64,000 nt of DNA from Streptomyces sp. NRRL F-5727 (GTDB lineage: Bacteria; Actinomycetota; Actinomycetes; Streptomycetales; Streptomycetaceae), in assembly GCF_000719555.1 (NCBI RefSeq), contig NZ_JOGX01000017.1, positions 1-64,000 on the forward strand. Direction: 5' to 3'. Of the stretch, positions 52,996-62,230 are shown in pieces. Under the pieces are notes generated by a model. That model was not told the DNA's origin. It saw only the letters and a list, made by a program, of their open reading frames with translations, and ran no database searches. How positions within the stretch are numbered: position 1 is the stretch's first letter; each line of letters opens with the position of its first letter. The translations under genes were made by a program, and so were the position numbers.

Positions 52996-54279
52996 TCAGC
53001 GCAGGCCGAGGCGGCGCAGGGTGCGGCCCGCCGCCGCCTTGGCGGTGTACGCGGCGTCGATCGCACGGCCCGCCCAGACGTGCCGGGCGACGGCCGCCGG
53101 GGAGTGGGCGCGGCGGGGGGCGCGGCCCGCCAGGAGCCCGGTCCACAGCTCCTCGTGGCGGGCGGCGATCCGCGCCGGGTCGAAGCGTTCCGCCGCCGCG
53201 AGGGCCGCCCGGCCGGCCTTGGCCCGCAGCTCCTCGTCGTCCATCAGCTCGCGCAGCGCCCGGGCGACCGCGCCGGGGTCGCCGACGGGGACGAGCCGCC
53301 CGTCCACGCCGTCCTCGACGATCTCGCGCGGCCCGTGGGGGCAGTCCGCGGCGACCACCGGAAGCCCGCACCGCATGGCCTCCACGATCGTCATGCCGAA
53401 CGCCTCCCGCTCGGAGGTCACGGCCGCGATGGAGCCCTTCGCCCACTCCGGCTCCATGGGGTGGACCTGGCCCATCAGCCGGACCTGCCCGCCGAGCCCG
53501 CGGGCCTCGATCTGCCGGGCCAGCGGGCCCCGCAGGTCCTGCGCGGCGTCCCCGCTGCCGTAGATCCGCAGGCTCCAGTCGGGGTGGTCGGCGGCGACCT
53601 CGGCGAAGGCGTCGACGAGGATGTCGTACCGCTTCACCCGGGTGAGCCGGCCGGCCGCGACGACCACCCGGGCGGACGGGTCGGCGGGCGGGACGGCGGG
53701 CGCGGGCACGCTGTTGGGCACGGACTCGACCCGGACGGAGTCCGGCAGCCGGAGCCGCCGGTAGGCGCGGGCGTCGGCCTCGGTGACGGTGGTGACGAGG
53801 TCGAGCAGCGCGTACTCGTGGGCGATGTCCCGGCGCAGCCGGCGGCTGTGCCCGTCGAGGATCAGGTGCTCCTGGGCGACGAGCACGGGCCCGGGCCCGG
53901 CCTGCCGGGCCAGGTGGACGTTGAGTCCCGGCCGGGTGCCGACGAGGACGTCGGCCTCCACCCCGCGCAGATGCTCCCCGATCCGCGCGTCGGTCAGCGC
54001 GCTGTACTGCTTCCAGCGTCCGTCGCCGCGCGGGAAGACCCGGGCGGGGCGGTGGAAGTCGGGGTGGTCGCCGTCGTAGTCCGGCCCGTCCGCCCGCAGG
54101 TCGACGAGGTGACGGAGGGTCACCCCGGCCGGGAGGCCGAGGCGGGGGCGGTCGCGGTGGCGGAAGACCGAGACGATCTCCACCTCGTGACGTTCCGCCA
54201 GTTGTTCGGCGAGGGTGAAGGTGGTCCGGATGGTGCCGCCGTAGTGGTAGCCGTTGTGGAGCAGGAAGGAGATGCGCAT
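52996..54279 (-). CDS. Family 4 glycosyltransferase (GT-B fold)
   Basis: The 427-residue protein starts MRISFLLHNGYHYGGTIRTTFTLAEQLAERHEVEIVSV, the acceptor domain, and has the donor-side motifs VVVAAGRLTRVKRYDILVDAFAEV and SEREAFGMTIVEAMRCGLPVVAADCPHGPREIV, with the E-x7-E pair typical of GT4 retaining transferases. No membrane span is present. It probably adds a sugar to a teichoic-acid-like or other cell-wall glycan; the substrate is unknown. It converges closely with ctaD. A ribosome site GGGGGG precedes ATG 54279. Confidence 0.91.
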   Translation of the reverse strand: MRISFLLHNGYHYGGTIRTTFTLAEQLAERHEVEIVSVFRHRDRPRLGLPAGVTLRHLVDLRADGPDYDGDHPDFHRPARVFPRGDGRWKQYSALTDARIGEHLRGVEADVLVGTRPGLNVHLARQAGPGPVLVAQEHLILDGHSRRLRRDIAHEYALLDLVTTVTEADARAYRRLRLPDSVRVESVPNSVPAPAVPPADPSARVVVAAGRLTRVKRYDILVDAFAEVAADHPDWSLRIYGSGDAAQDLRGPLARQIEARGLGGQVRLMGQVHPMEPEWAKGSIAAVTSEREAFGMTIVEAMRCGLPVVAADCPHGPREIVEDGVDGRLVPVGDPGAVARALRELMDDEELRAKAGRAALAAAERFDPARIAARHEELWTGLLAGRAPRRAHSPAAVARHVWAGRAIDAAYTAKAAAGRTLRRLGLR

Positions 54280-54343
54280 CTGCCGGTTCCCCCCGGTCAG
54301 TTGGTCGGTCGGGGCGACTGTACTGCTCCGGCGGCGCCCGCCC

Positions 54344-55657
54344 TCACGGCCGGTAACCGAGCTGGGGGACGGTGGCGCAGTTCCGGGTCATCTCGCCCTG
54401 GCTCCGCCAGCCCTGCCCGTCCCGCCAGCGGGCCACCGAGAGGCAGGTCTCACGGGTGGCGGGCGGCCGCTCCAGGTGCTCGAAGCGGACGGGCAGCAGC
54501 AGCCCCCGGGCGGTGTACGGCTCGGGGCGCTCCAGGTACGCCTCGACGCACGTCCGGGTGAGTCCGCCCCGGTCGGGGCGGGCGAGGCAGGAGCGGGCCG
54601 CGTCGGTGAACCACATGGCGGCCGCCCAGCCCTCCAGCTGCCACTGGGAGAGCTCCCGGTCCCCCATGGCGGCGCGGAAGGCCCGGACCTCCGGGTGTCC
54701 GGTGTCGTCGAAGTTGCGGCTGGACCCGGTCACCCAGAGGGAGTCGCGGCAGCCCGGCGCGCGGGCGTAGGCGCGGGGCACGTCGGAGGACCAGTTCTGC
54801 ACGTTCGTCACCTTGGCGTCGACCCGGACGCCGAGCGCCTCCATCGCCTCGCACAGCCGGGTGTTGCCGTGCGCGTCCAGCGCATCGAACACCAGGTCCA
54901 CCCGGCGTTCGCGCAGATCGGCGGCGACGGCCCGGAAGTCGGGCAGGACGAAGTCGACGCGTTCGGTCACCACCCGGTACCCCTCGGCGCGCAGCCCCCG
55001 CTCGACGAGCCGGGCGTAGGCGGCGGAGGCGGGCTGGTCGTACGCGACGACGGCGGCGGTCCGCGCCCCGCGTTCGCGCGCGAACCACCGGTAGACCTCG
55101 GTCCCGCCGTACAGGGTGCCGTCCCAGCCGGGCGAGGCGCCGGTGCGCGGGGCGGAGCTGCCGTACAGGGAGTAGAGGTGGGGATGGGTCTCGTAGGCGG
55201 GGGTGAGGGGCTGGCCGCCGATGTCGGGCACCCCGGCGCGGGAGACGAGCGGGGCGCCCGCGTAGTCGAGGGCGGTGGTGGCGACGAGGGCGAAGACCTT
55301 CCGCTCGTCGAGGAGTTCGTGGACGCAGGCGGTGTTGCCGACGCCGCTGCCGCCGTCGTCGCAGGTCTCGACCTCGATCCGGCGCCCGTCGAGGCCGCCG
55401 GCGGCGTTCAGGGCGTCGAAGAAGGCGAGGGCGCCGTCGCGCGGGCCGGTGAGGGCCGCGCCGCCGACGGGGCTGGTGGCGCTGGTGATGATGCCGACGC
55501 GGAGCGGCTCACCGCCGGAGGGGTGGGCGGTGGGCCGCGTCTCGAAGGCGCGTTCCGGGAGCCGGCTGCCGCAGCCCGCGAGGAGGGCGAGGAGGAGGGC
55601 GAGCAGCAGGGCCGGGAGCCGCGCCGCGACCGCCTCAGCAGCCTTCGACGGTGACAC
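54344..55657 (-). CDS. Branched-chain amino acid-type ABC solute-binding lipoprotein
   Basis: The 437-residue protein has a lipoprotein signal (LLLALLLALLAGCGS). The mature protein is a type I periplasmic-binding fold: LRVGIITSATSPVGGAALTGPRDGALAFFDALNAAGGLDGRRIEVETCDDGG, then ALVATTALDYAGAPLVSRAGVPDIGGQPLTPAYE. The C-terminal part has several Cys, unusual for this family. The GTG start at 55657 lies 23 bases inside the upstream lipoprotein gene. It probably serves the fused Liv-type importer encoded divergently at 56682-59839. Confidence 0.88.
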   Translation of the reverse strand: MSPSKAAEAVAARLPALLLALLLALLAGCGSRLPERAFETRPTAHPSGGEPLRVGIITSATSPVGGAALTGPRDGALAFFDALNAAGGLDGRRIEVETCDDGGSGVGNTACVHELLDERKVFALVATTALDYAGAPLVSRAGVPDIGGQPLTPAYETHPHLYSLYGSSAPRTGASPGWDGTLYGGTEVYRWFARERGARTAAVVAYDQPASAAYARLVERGLRAEGYRVVTERVDFVLPDFRAVAADLRERRVDLVFDALDAHGNTRLCEAMEALGVRVDAKVTNVQNWSSDVPRAYARAPGCRDSLWVTGSSRNFDDTGHPEVRAFRAAMGDRELSQWQLEGWAAAMWFTDAARSCLARPDRGGLTRTCVEAYLERPEPYTARGLLLPVRFEHLERPPATRETCLSVARWRDGQGWRSQGEMTRNCATVPQLGYRP

Positions 55658-56150
55658 CGCTGAGCTTCACCAGGCCGCACAGGGTCTTCACGGAGACCTT
55701 CCAGGTGTCGTCCTGGAGCACCGAGGTGCCCCGGGAGTCGGGCAGCAGCGGGTTGCCGCCGACCAGCAGGTCGTAGGTGACGTCGGCGCCGCTCGCGGAG
55801 GTGAACGCGACGCCGGTGACCTTCGCGGTGGTCGCGGCGGCCTGCGGGTTGCCGGCGAAGGCGGCGAGGACGTCCTTCATCTGCTCGCCGTTCTCCAGCA
55901 GCTTCACCCGCTCGGCGGCCGGGGTGTCGGCGTCGAAGAAGGCCGTCCAGTTCCGGGTGATCTCCGCCCGGGCGGCGGCCGGGTCGTCCGGTTCGCCGGC
56001 GCCGGGCGGCCGGGCCGTCATGCCGGGCGGCGTGGTGGAGGTGACCTGGTTGCCGGTCGCGGGCTCGTCGTCGGAGCAGGCCGCGACGGCGGGGGTGAGG
56101 AGGAGCACCGCCGTGGCCGCGAGGGCGGCCGCTCGTCGCCTGAGGACCAT
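55635..56150 (-). CDS. Lipoprotein with Mtb12-like domain
   Basis: The 171-residue product has a lipobox (AVAACSDD) after a hydrophobic signal. The mature domain reads ITRNWTAFFDADTPAAERVKLLENGEQMKDVLAAFAGNP, VTGVAFTSASGADVTYDLLVGGNPLLPDSRGTSVLQDDTWKVS and ends in a two-Cys segment (LCGLVKLSGVTVEGC). This follows the low-molecular-weight antigen Mtb12 pattern known from actinobacterial secreted proteins, a cystatin-like fold of unknown role. It overlaps the binding-protein gene that follows, so the pair is co-translated. ATG 56150 is used; an in-frame GTG lies 12 bases upstream. Confidence 0.8.
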   Translation of the reverse strand: MVLRRRAAALAATAVLLLTPAVAACSDDEPATGNQVTSTTPPGMTARPPGAGEPDDPAAARAEITRNWTAFFDADTPAAERVKLLENGEQMKDVLAAFAGNPQAAATTAKVTGVAFTSASGADVTYDLLVGGNPLLPDSRGTSVLQDDTWKVSVKTLCGLVKLSGVTVEGC

Positions 56151-56283
56151 CTGGCTCACCACCGGATGTGCGTGCGGGCCGTACGTCCTGACCGTTCCAG
56201 GGTCGGACGATACGGGGCGGAGCGCAAGAATACGGGGCATAGTCGAGGAAAGGACCGAAGGAGCGTGGCGAGGGAGGTCCCTC

Positions 56284-56694
56284 GTGCCGACGGCGCGGTT
56301 CCTGCTGTGGGGCGGCCTGGCGGCCGCCGCCGGGGGCGCGCTGCTGTGCGTCCTCGGCTGGTACGGGATCTCCGGCGAGCGCTTCGCCGAACGCCAGCTG
56401 CCCTATCTGGCCTCCTGCACGGTGCCGGGCGCGGCGCTCGTGGTGGCGGGCGCGGTGCTGGTAGCGGCGGCGGTCCGGGCCGGCCCGGCCCCCGCCGACC
56501 CCGGACCGGAACCGGCCCCGGACACGGCGCTCCCTCCCCCGCCCTCCTCCGACGGCCCGCCGCTGCGGGTCCCCGGCGGCACCCTGGCGCACCGCCCGGA
56601 CTGCCCGCTGGTGGCGGACCGGCCGGACGCGGTGCCGGCCGCCGGGGACCCCGGCCTCGCGCCCTGCCCGGTGTGTGAGCCGTGGCCTCCCTGA
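56284..56694 (+). CDS. Small membrane protein with C-terminal Cys/His motif
   Basis: The 136-residue protein starts at GTG 56284 (GGGAGG upstream). It has two spans (ARFLLWGGLAAAAGGALLCVLGWYGI and LPYLASCTVPGAALVVAGAVLVAAAV), a Pro-rich linker, and a tail that reads HRPDCPLV followed by LAPCPVCEP, a possible zinc-binding H-x3-C...C-x2-C site. Its 3' end overlaps the fused Liv permease gene by 13 bases, which implies translational coupling and a role as an accessory of that transporter. I do not recognise the family. Confidence 0.75.
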   Translation: MPTARFLLWGGLAAAAGGALLCVLGWYGISGERFAERQLPYLASCTVPGAALVVAGAVLVAAAVRAGPAPADPGPEPAPDTALPPPPSSDGPPLRVPGGTLAHRPDCPLVADRPDAVPAAGDPGLAPCPVCEPWPP

Positions 56695-59180
56695 CGTACG
56701 AGCTGACGCTGGCCGGCCTCGCGGTCGGCAGCGCGGCGGCGCTCACCGGCATCGGCCTGGTCGTCACCCACCGGGCGACCGGGGTGCTGAACCTGGCGCA
56801 CGGCGCGGAGGCCATGGTCTGCGCGTACGTCCTCCGGCAGCTGGTGGTCGTGTGGGGGTGGCCGCTGTGGCCGGCCGCCCTGGTCACCCTGCTGGCCGTC
56901 GCCCCCGCCCTCGGCCTCCTCCTCGACCGGGCCGTCTTCCGCCCGCTCGCCCGCTCCGGCACCGACCCGGCCCGCGCGCTGGTCGCCTCGACCGGCGCCT
57001 TCGTCCTCCTCGTCGGCGCGGCGGTCCTGCTCTGGGGGCCGGGGGCCCGCGACGACGCGCCGGTGCTGCTCGGCGACGACCCGTGGCTCCAGCTCGCCGC
57101 GGTGGCGGCGGTGGCCTGCCTGGTGACGGCGGTGACCCGGTGGACCCGCTTCGGGCGGGAGCTGCGGGCCGTGGTCGACAACCGGCGGCTGGCGGTCCTC
57201 TCCGGGGTGGACGCGGACCGGATCGCGGCGGCCGGCTGGGCGTTCGGCGCGTGCACCGCCGGTCTGACGGGCGTGCTCCTCGCCCCGTACGTCCGGCTCG
57301 ACCCGTACGGGCTGCCGCTGCTCGTGGTGGAGGTGATGGCGGTCGCGGTCATCGCCCGGATGCGGTCGCTGCCGGTCGCGATCGGCGCGGCGCTGCTCAT
57401 CGGGGTGACCCAGGCGCAGCTGACCCGCTTCCACCCGGAGGGCTGGGCGGAGCCGCTGGTCCGGGCGGTGGGCGCGAACCTGTTCGTGATCGCGCTGCTG
57501 GTCGCCGCGCTGGTCCTGCCGGGCATCGGCGGCAAGGGGCACGACGCGCTGCCGCCGGCGCCGCGCGCGGGCCGCACCCCGCCCGCCGTGTGGGCGGTCG
57601 CCGCCGGCTGCCTGCTGCTCCCCCTGGCCGTCGCCGGTCCCGACCTGCGCACGGCGGTACAGGTCCCGGCCCTGGCGATCGTCCTCCTCTCGCTGGTCGT
57701 GGTCACCGGCCGCGCGGGCCAGATCGCCCTGGGCCAGGCCGCGTACGCGGGCCTCGGCGCCCTGTTCACCGCCCTCCTGTCGGCGGCCGGGCTCCCGGCC
57801 CTGGCGGCGCTGGCCCTCGCGGTGCCGCTGACCGGCGCGGCGGGGCTGCTGACCGCCGGCCCGGCGATCCGCCGCCACGGGCTGGCGCTGGCGCTGGCGA
57901 CCCTCGCGGTCGGCGTGGCGGTGAGCCGCTTCGTCCTCACCCAGCCGTACGCCACGGCGGGCCTCCCGGCCCCGTCCCGCCCGGCGCCCTTCACCACGGA
58001 CCGCGCCTACTACGTCCTGGAACTCCTGCTCCTCACGGCCGCCCTGCTCCTGGTCGCGGGCCTCCGCCGGGGCCGCACCGGCCGGGCGCTGGCGGCCCTC
58101 CGCGACCACGAGCGGGCAGCGGAGGCGGCCGGGGTCGCGTCGACGCGCCTGAAGCTCCTCGCCTTCGCCCTGGCCGCGGCCCTGGCGGCGCTGGGCGGCG
58201 GCCTCCTGGCACTGGGCGCGCAAGCCTTCGACCCCACGGCCTACGACCCCCTCCGCGGCCTCCTCTGGTTCGCCGCGGTCGTGACCCTCGGCGCGGACCA
58301 CCTCCTCACCCCCCTCCTGGCGGCCCCCCTCCTCCTCACCCTCGACACGGCGGGCCCCGCAGGCGCCGCGGCCCTCCTGATCGGCCTCCTGGCCACCCGC
58401 ACCACCCGCCTCCCACCCCTGACGGCCTTCCTCACGTCCCCAGGCGGACCGCGCCCCCGGACCCACCCGCCGGCCGCCGACGGCGCGGCGCCGCCCACGG
58501 GAGGACCCGCACCGGTCGTCCCGCCCACCCGCACGGGGACCCGGCTCCGTGCCGAGGGGCTGTGGTTCGCGCACCGCGGCGGGGTGACCGCCCTCCGTGG
58601 CGCCGGGATCGTGCTGCCGGCCGCCCAGGTCACCGCCGTGGTCGGGCCGAACGGGGCCGGGAAGAGCACGCTCTTCGACTGTCTGTCCGGCGCGCTGCGC
58701 CCCCGCCGCGGCCGGGTCCTGCTGGACGGCGAGGACATCACGGGCCGGCCCGCGCACGCCCGGGCCCGGCGCGGCATCGCCCGGACGTTCCAGCAGCCGG
58801 CCGTCTTCCCGTCCCTGTCCGTGGAGGAGAACGTCCGCGTCGGCGCCGACCACACCCGCCGGCCCGCCGCCGCGACCGAGCGCGCCCTGCTCCTGACCGG
58901 TCTGGCCGGCCCGGTGCGCGCGCTGCCCGCCGCGGACCTGCCGACCGGCGTGCTGCGCCGGGTCGAGCTGGCCCGGGCGCTGGCGGGCCGCCCGCACACG
59001 CTGCTCCTGGACGAGCCGGCCGCGGGCCTGGACGCGGCCGAGACGGAGGCCCTGTCCCGGCTGCTGGCCGCGCTCGCCGCCGACGGCCTGACCGTCCTGG
59101 TGGTGGAGCACGACCGGGACGTCGTCGCGGCCGTGGCCCGTACCGTCCACACGATGGAGGGCGGGAGGCTCGACCCGTGA
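56682..59180 (+). CDS. Fused branched-chain-type ABC importer: LivH-LivM-LivG in one chain
   Basis: The 832-residue protein joins three subunits normally encoded apart. Residues of about 1-285 are a LivH-type permease (GIGLVVTHRATGVLNLAHGAEAM; EAA-like GRELRAVVDNRRLAVLSGVD). Residues of about 300-590 are a LivM-type permease (VVTGRAGQIALGQAAYAGLGALF; GRALAALRDHERAAEAAGV). After a Pro/Thr-rich linker, residues of about 615-832 form a LivG ATPase with Walker A GPNGAGKST, Q-loop RTFQQPAVFPSLSVEEN, a degenerate signature LPTGVLRRVELARAL, Walker B TLLLDEPAAGLD and VVEHDRDVV. The likely ligand class is branched-chain amino acids, amides or urea. It overlaps both neighbours. Confidence 0.9.
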   Translation: MASLTYELTLAGLAVGSAAALTGIGLVVTHRATGVLNLAHGAEAMVCAYVLRQLVVVWGWPLWPAALVTLLAVAPALGLLLDRAVFRPLARSGTDPARALVASTGAFVLLVGAAVLLWGPGARDDAPVLLGDDPWLQLAAVAAVACLVTAVTRWTRFGRELRAVVDNRRLAVLSGVDADRIAAAGWAFGACTAGLTGVLLAPYVRLDPYGLPLLVVEVMAVAVIARMRSLPVAIGAALLIGVTQAQLTRFHPEGWAEPLVRAVGANLFVIALLVAALVLPGIGGKGHDALPPAPRAGRTPPAVWAVAAGCLLLPLAVAGPDLRTAVQVPALAIVLLSLVVVTGRAGQIALGQAAYAGLGALFTALLSAAGLPALAALALAVPLTGAAGLLTAGPAIRRHGLALALATLAVGVAVSRFVLTQPYATAGLPAPSRPAPFTTDRAYYVLELLLLTAALLLVAGLRRGRTGRALAALRDHERAAEAAGVASTRLKLLAFALAAALAALGGGLLALGAQAFDPTAYDPLRGLLWFAAVVTLGADHLLTPLLAAPLLLTLDTAGPAGAAALLIGLLATRTTRLPPLTAFLTSPGGPRPRTHPPAADGAAPPTGGPAPVVPPTRTGTRLRAEGLWFAHRGGVTALRGAGIVLPAAQVTAVVGPNGAGKSTLFDCLSGALRPRRGRVLLDGEDITGRPAHARARRGIARTFQQPAVFPSLSVEENVRVGADHTRRPAAATERALLLTGLAGPVRALPAADLPTGVLRRVELARALAGRPHTLLLDEPAAGLDAAETEALSRLLAALAADGLTVLVVEHDRDVVAAVARTVHTMEGGRLDP

Positions 59181-59839
59181 GCGTCGAGATGGAGCTGCGC
59201 GGCGCCCGGGTGCGCTACGGCCCCCTGGAGGCCCTGCACGGCCTGGACCTGCCGGTCCCGGCCGCCACGGTGACGGTCCTGACCGGCCGGAACGGCGCCG
59301 GCCGCAGCACGGCGCTGCGCGCGCTCGCCGGGACGGTACGGCTCGCCGCGGGCCGGGTCGTGTGGCGCGGCGAGGACGTGACCGCGCTGCCGCCGCACGA
59401 CCGCTCCCGCCGCGGCCTCTGCTTCGTACCGGACCGGGAGGCGGTGTTCGAGGGCCTGACGGTCGCCGAGAACCTGGCCCTGGCGGCGCCGGGCGACGCC
59501 CCGGACGGCGCCCCGCCCCCGTATCCCGCGCTCGTCCCGCTGCTGTCCCGGACGGCGGGGACGCTGTCCGGCGGGGAGCGGCGGATGCTGGCGGTCTCCC
59601 GGGCGCTGCTGCGGCCGGCCCGGGTGGTGCTGGTGGACGAGCCGTCCCTGGGCATGGCGCCGCCGGTCGCGGCCGCCACGTACGCGCTGCTCGCGGCGCT
59701 CGCCGTGCGGGACGGCGCCGCGGTGGTGCTGGCCGAACAGCGGGTGCCGGACGGGCTGCCGCCCGGCACCCTGGTGCACGAGCTCCGCCGCGGCGCCCGC
59801 GTGTTCAGCGGCGAGGCGGCGGAGCGGCGGGCCCGCTGA
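59177..59839 (+). CDS. LivF-type ABC ATPase with Arg in the Walker A Lys position
   Basis: The 220-residue ATPase is the partner of the fused LivH-M-G protein and overlaps its stop (GTGA). It has the LivF pattern: LEALHGLDLPVPAATVTVLTG, GLCFVPDREAVFEGLTVAENL, signature LSGGERRMLAVSRAL and Walker B VVLVDEPSLGMAP. The P-loop reads GRNGAGRST, so the Lys that holds the ATP phosphates is Arg (codon CGC, 59311-59313). The H-loop region reads VVLAEQR, as is usual for LivF. One ATP site of the importer may therefore be weak, with the fused LivG domain doing most hydrolysis. Confidence 0.9.
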   Translation: MSVEMELRGARVRYGPLEALHGLDLPVPAATVTVLTGRNGAGRSTALRALAGTVRLAAGRVVWRGEDVTALPPHDRSRRGLCFVPDREAVFEGLTVAENLALAAPGDAPDGAPPPYPALVPLLSRTAGTLSGGERRMLAVSRALLRPARVVLVDEPSLGMAPPVAAATYALLAALAVRDGAAVVLAEQRVPDGLPPGTLVHELRRGARVFSGEAAERRAR

Positions 59840-59843
59840 CGGC

Positions 59844-60611
<768 letters not shown>

Positions 60612-60837
60612 GGGCGGGCTCCCGCGCTCCGGCGCCGTGCCGCGCGGAACACTGTTCACTTCCCACCCGGTCGGAGTCACGGGGCGCCGGTCGCGCCCCG
60701 GCCGCCCCTCCGCACGCGCCAGGGGCAAGTTGCCCGGCTTCCGCGCGTGACCCCGCCCGCGCCTGGCCCGTTGAACTCGGCATGAGACGCCCGGGAAAGG
60801 CCCGGGGTCCGTCCGTACCGACTCCAGGGAGCCCCCC

Positions 60838-61620
60838 GTGCCGCGCATGCTCGACGTCAGCGAGGACGTACGCGCCGAGATCGGCGACGAAGAAGCCGAC
60901 CGGCTGCTCGCCGGCGACAACGCCCCGGGCAGCTACGACTGCACCTCCTGCCGCACGCCGGGCGACTCCGAGCAGGAGCGCACCAGCACGGTGCTGTTCG
61001 TCGGCGAGGAGACCGCCGTCCTCGCGTTCGCCCACGCCAGCTGCATCCCGTCGCAGGTCGTCCGGGTCGCCGAGGACCAGCTCCAGGGCGCCGTCGCCTC
61101 CATCACGGCCGCCGACGCCGCCGACGCGCTCACGGCCGCCCACCCCGAGCAGGCCGTGCTCGGCGTCACCAGCGGTCTGGTCCTGATCGACGGCGAGCTG
61201 CACCCGGCGCTGGTCGTGGAGCCGACCGCGCCGGTCGCCCGGCCCGGTTCCGACCGGCTCACCGACGAGTTCCTGCCGCTCCTCGTCGAGCAGGGCTTCC
61301 ACCCGGTCGCCGACCTGAACACCAAGCCGGCCGCGCTGCCCGGCTGGTCGGTCCTGGTCGCCATGGGCCAGCTGCACTCGGTGCTCCAGCCCGGCACCGG
61401 CGGCGCGGGCCAGACGGCCTGGTGGCAGGCGCACCAGCCGCTCCAGGTCACCGAGGGCTGGCGCGCGGCGGCCAACAAGTCGCACACGGTGCTGGTCTTC
61501 GCGGCGCCGGTCGGCTCCATCGGCCAGCAGCCGCGCGAGGACCTGCTGCGGGACGCCCTGGAGAAGGCCGCGGTGAACGGGCGCCTGGTCGCCGCCGCGA
61601 TGCCGCTGGCCGGTACCTGA
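60838..61620 (+). CDS. Conserved-looking hypothetical protein with CxxC
   Basis: The 260-residue cytoplasmic protein has no recognised domain. A CxxC pair (YDCTSCRTPGD) near residue 37 and a third Cys (FAHASC) near residue 76 suggest a metal or redox site. The C-terminal half (GFHPVADLNTKPAALPGWSVLVAMGQLHSVLQPG, VLVFAAPVGSIG) looks like a mixed alpha/beta domain. Start GTG 60838 has GGGAG upstream; ATG 60847 is an alternative. I recall similar unnamed genes beside der in other Streptomyces but cannot verify this. Confidence 0.8.
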   Translation: MPRMLDVSEDVRAEIGDEEADRLLAGDNAPGSYDCTSCRTPGDSEQERTSTVLFVGEETAVLAFAHASCIPSQVVRVAEDQLQGAVASITAADAADALTAAHPEQAVLGVTSGLVLIDGELHPALVVEPTAPVARPGSDRLTDEFLPLLVEQGFHPVADLNTKPAALPGWSVLVAMGQLHSVLQPGTGGAGQTAWWQAHQPLQVTEGWRAAANKSHTVLVFAAPVGSIGQQPREDLLRDALEKAAVNGRLVAAAMPLAGT

Positions 61621-61748
61621 TGGACGACGGGCGTCCGGGGATAGGGCCGGTGCGTCCGCGGGGCGTCCCGACCGTGCCGCGTCCCCGGCGGGCCCCTCTT
61701 TCGGAGAGCCGCCCGCATCCGACGGTCGGCGGGGTCGTTGGCACCTAC

Positions 61749-62102
61749 GTGCACGCATACGACCCCTTCCCCCAGCCGTATCCGAGTCCGATCCCCGGCA
61801 TGCGCCCGGCGCAGGACGTCCCGGCCGGATACTCGGCGACGCCGATCTTCGATGCCCTGTACTCGGAGTACCGCCGGTCGTTCCGCACGCTTCCGGGTGA
61901 CCGCAGCGGCGAGGAGGAGCTGGCGTTCCGGGCCTTCGGCACGGCGCTGAGCACGGGCCTGTCGGGCTTCTCGGGCCTGTCGGGCCTCCCGGGCTTCTCG
62001 GGGCTCCACGGCCAGCAGCAGGCGGCGCATCCGCCGGCCTGGTCGGCACAGCAGCATCCCCCGCAGGCGGCGCTGCCGCCGGGGCCGCGCAGAGGCTTCT
62101 GA
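61749..62102 (+). CDS. Hypothetical Pro/Tyr- and Gly/Phe-rich protein
   Basis: The 117-residue protein begins HAYDPFPQPYPSPIPGMRP, then TPIFDALYSEYRRSFRTLPGDRSGEEELAFRAF, a well-ordered middle, and ends in GLSGFSGLSGLPGFSGLHG repeats and a Gln/Pro-rich tail. The frame is open to ATG 61620, which overlaps the preceding stop, but codons 61620-61748 have many A/T third positions (ATA, CGT, CTT, GTT), so GTG 61749 looks the better start. Function unknown; the TPIFDALY motif recalls other small Streptomyces proteins. It ends just before a long terminator. Confidence 0.65.
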   Translation: MHAYDPFPQPYPSPIPGMRPAQDVPAGYSATPIFDALYSEYRRSFRTLPGDRSGEEELAFRAFGTALSTGLSGFSGLSGLPGFSGLHGQQQAAHPPAWSAQQHPPQAALPPGPRRGF

Positions 62103-62114
62103 GCGGATCCGGGA

Positions 62115-62163
62115 AACGGCCGAGGGCCGGAGTCGTACGGTACGACTCCGGCCCTCGGCCGTT
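62115..62163. terminator. Long perfect bidirectional terminator
   Basis: A 23-bp arm at 62115-62137 (AACGGCC...GTCGTA) pairs exactly with 62141-62163; only CGG separates them. It lies between the convergent hypothetical gene and der. Confidence 0.88.
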
Positions 62164-62171
62164 GTGCGTGG

Positions 62172-62230
62172 CGCGGGTGCTTCTTCCCGCCGCGGGTTAC
62201 TTCTTCTTGCCGCGGGTTACTTCTTCTTGC
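62172..62230. repeat. Three tandem copies of a 20-bp unit at the 3' end of der
   Basis: CGCGGGTTACTTCTTCTTGC occurs at 62191-62210 and 62211-62230, with a degenerate 19-base copy at 62172-62190. The first der-proximal copy contains the real stop (62217-62219). The unit is not a multiple of three, so the second copy places a Lys-Lys-Lys-stop in another frame. Confidence 0.88.

Noticed and set aside
61620..61748. Extended N-terminus of the hypothetical protein at 61749
   Set aside because: Third codon positions there include many A/T (ATA, CGT, CTT, GTT), unlike real genes in this window; the alternative is not fully excluded.
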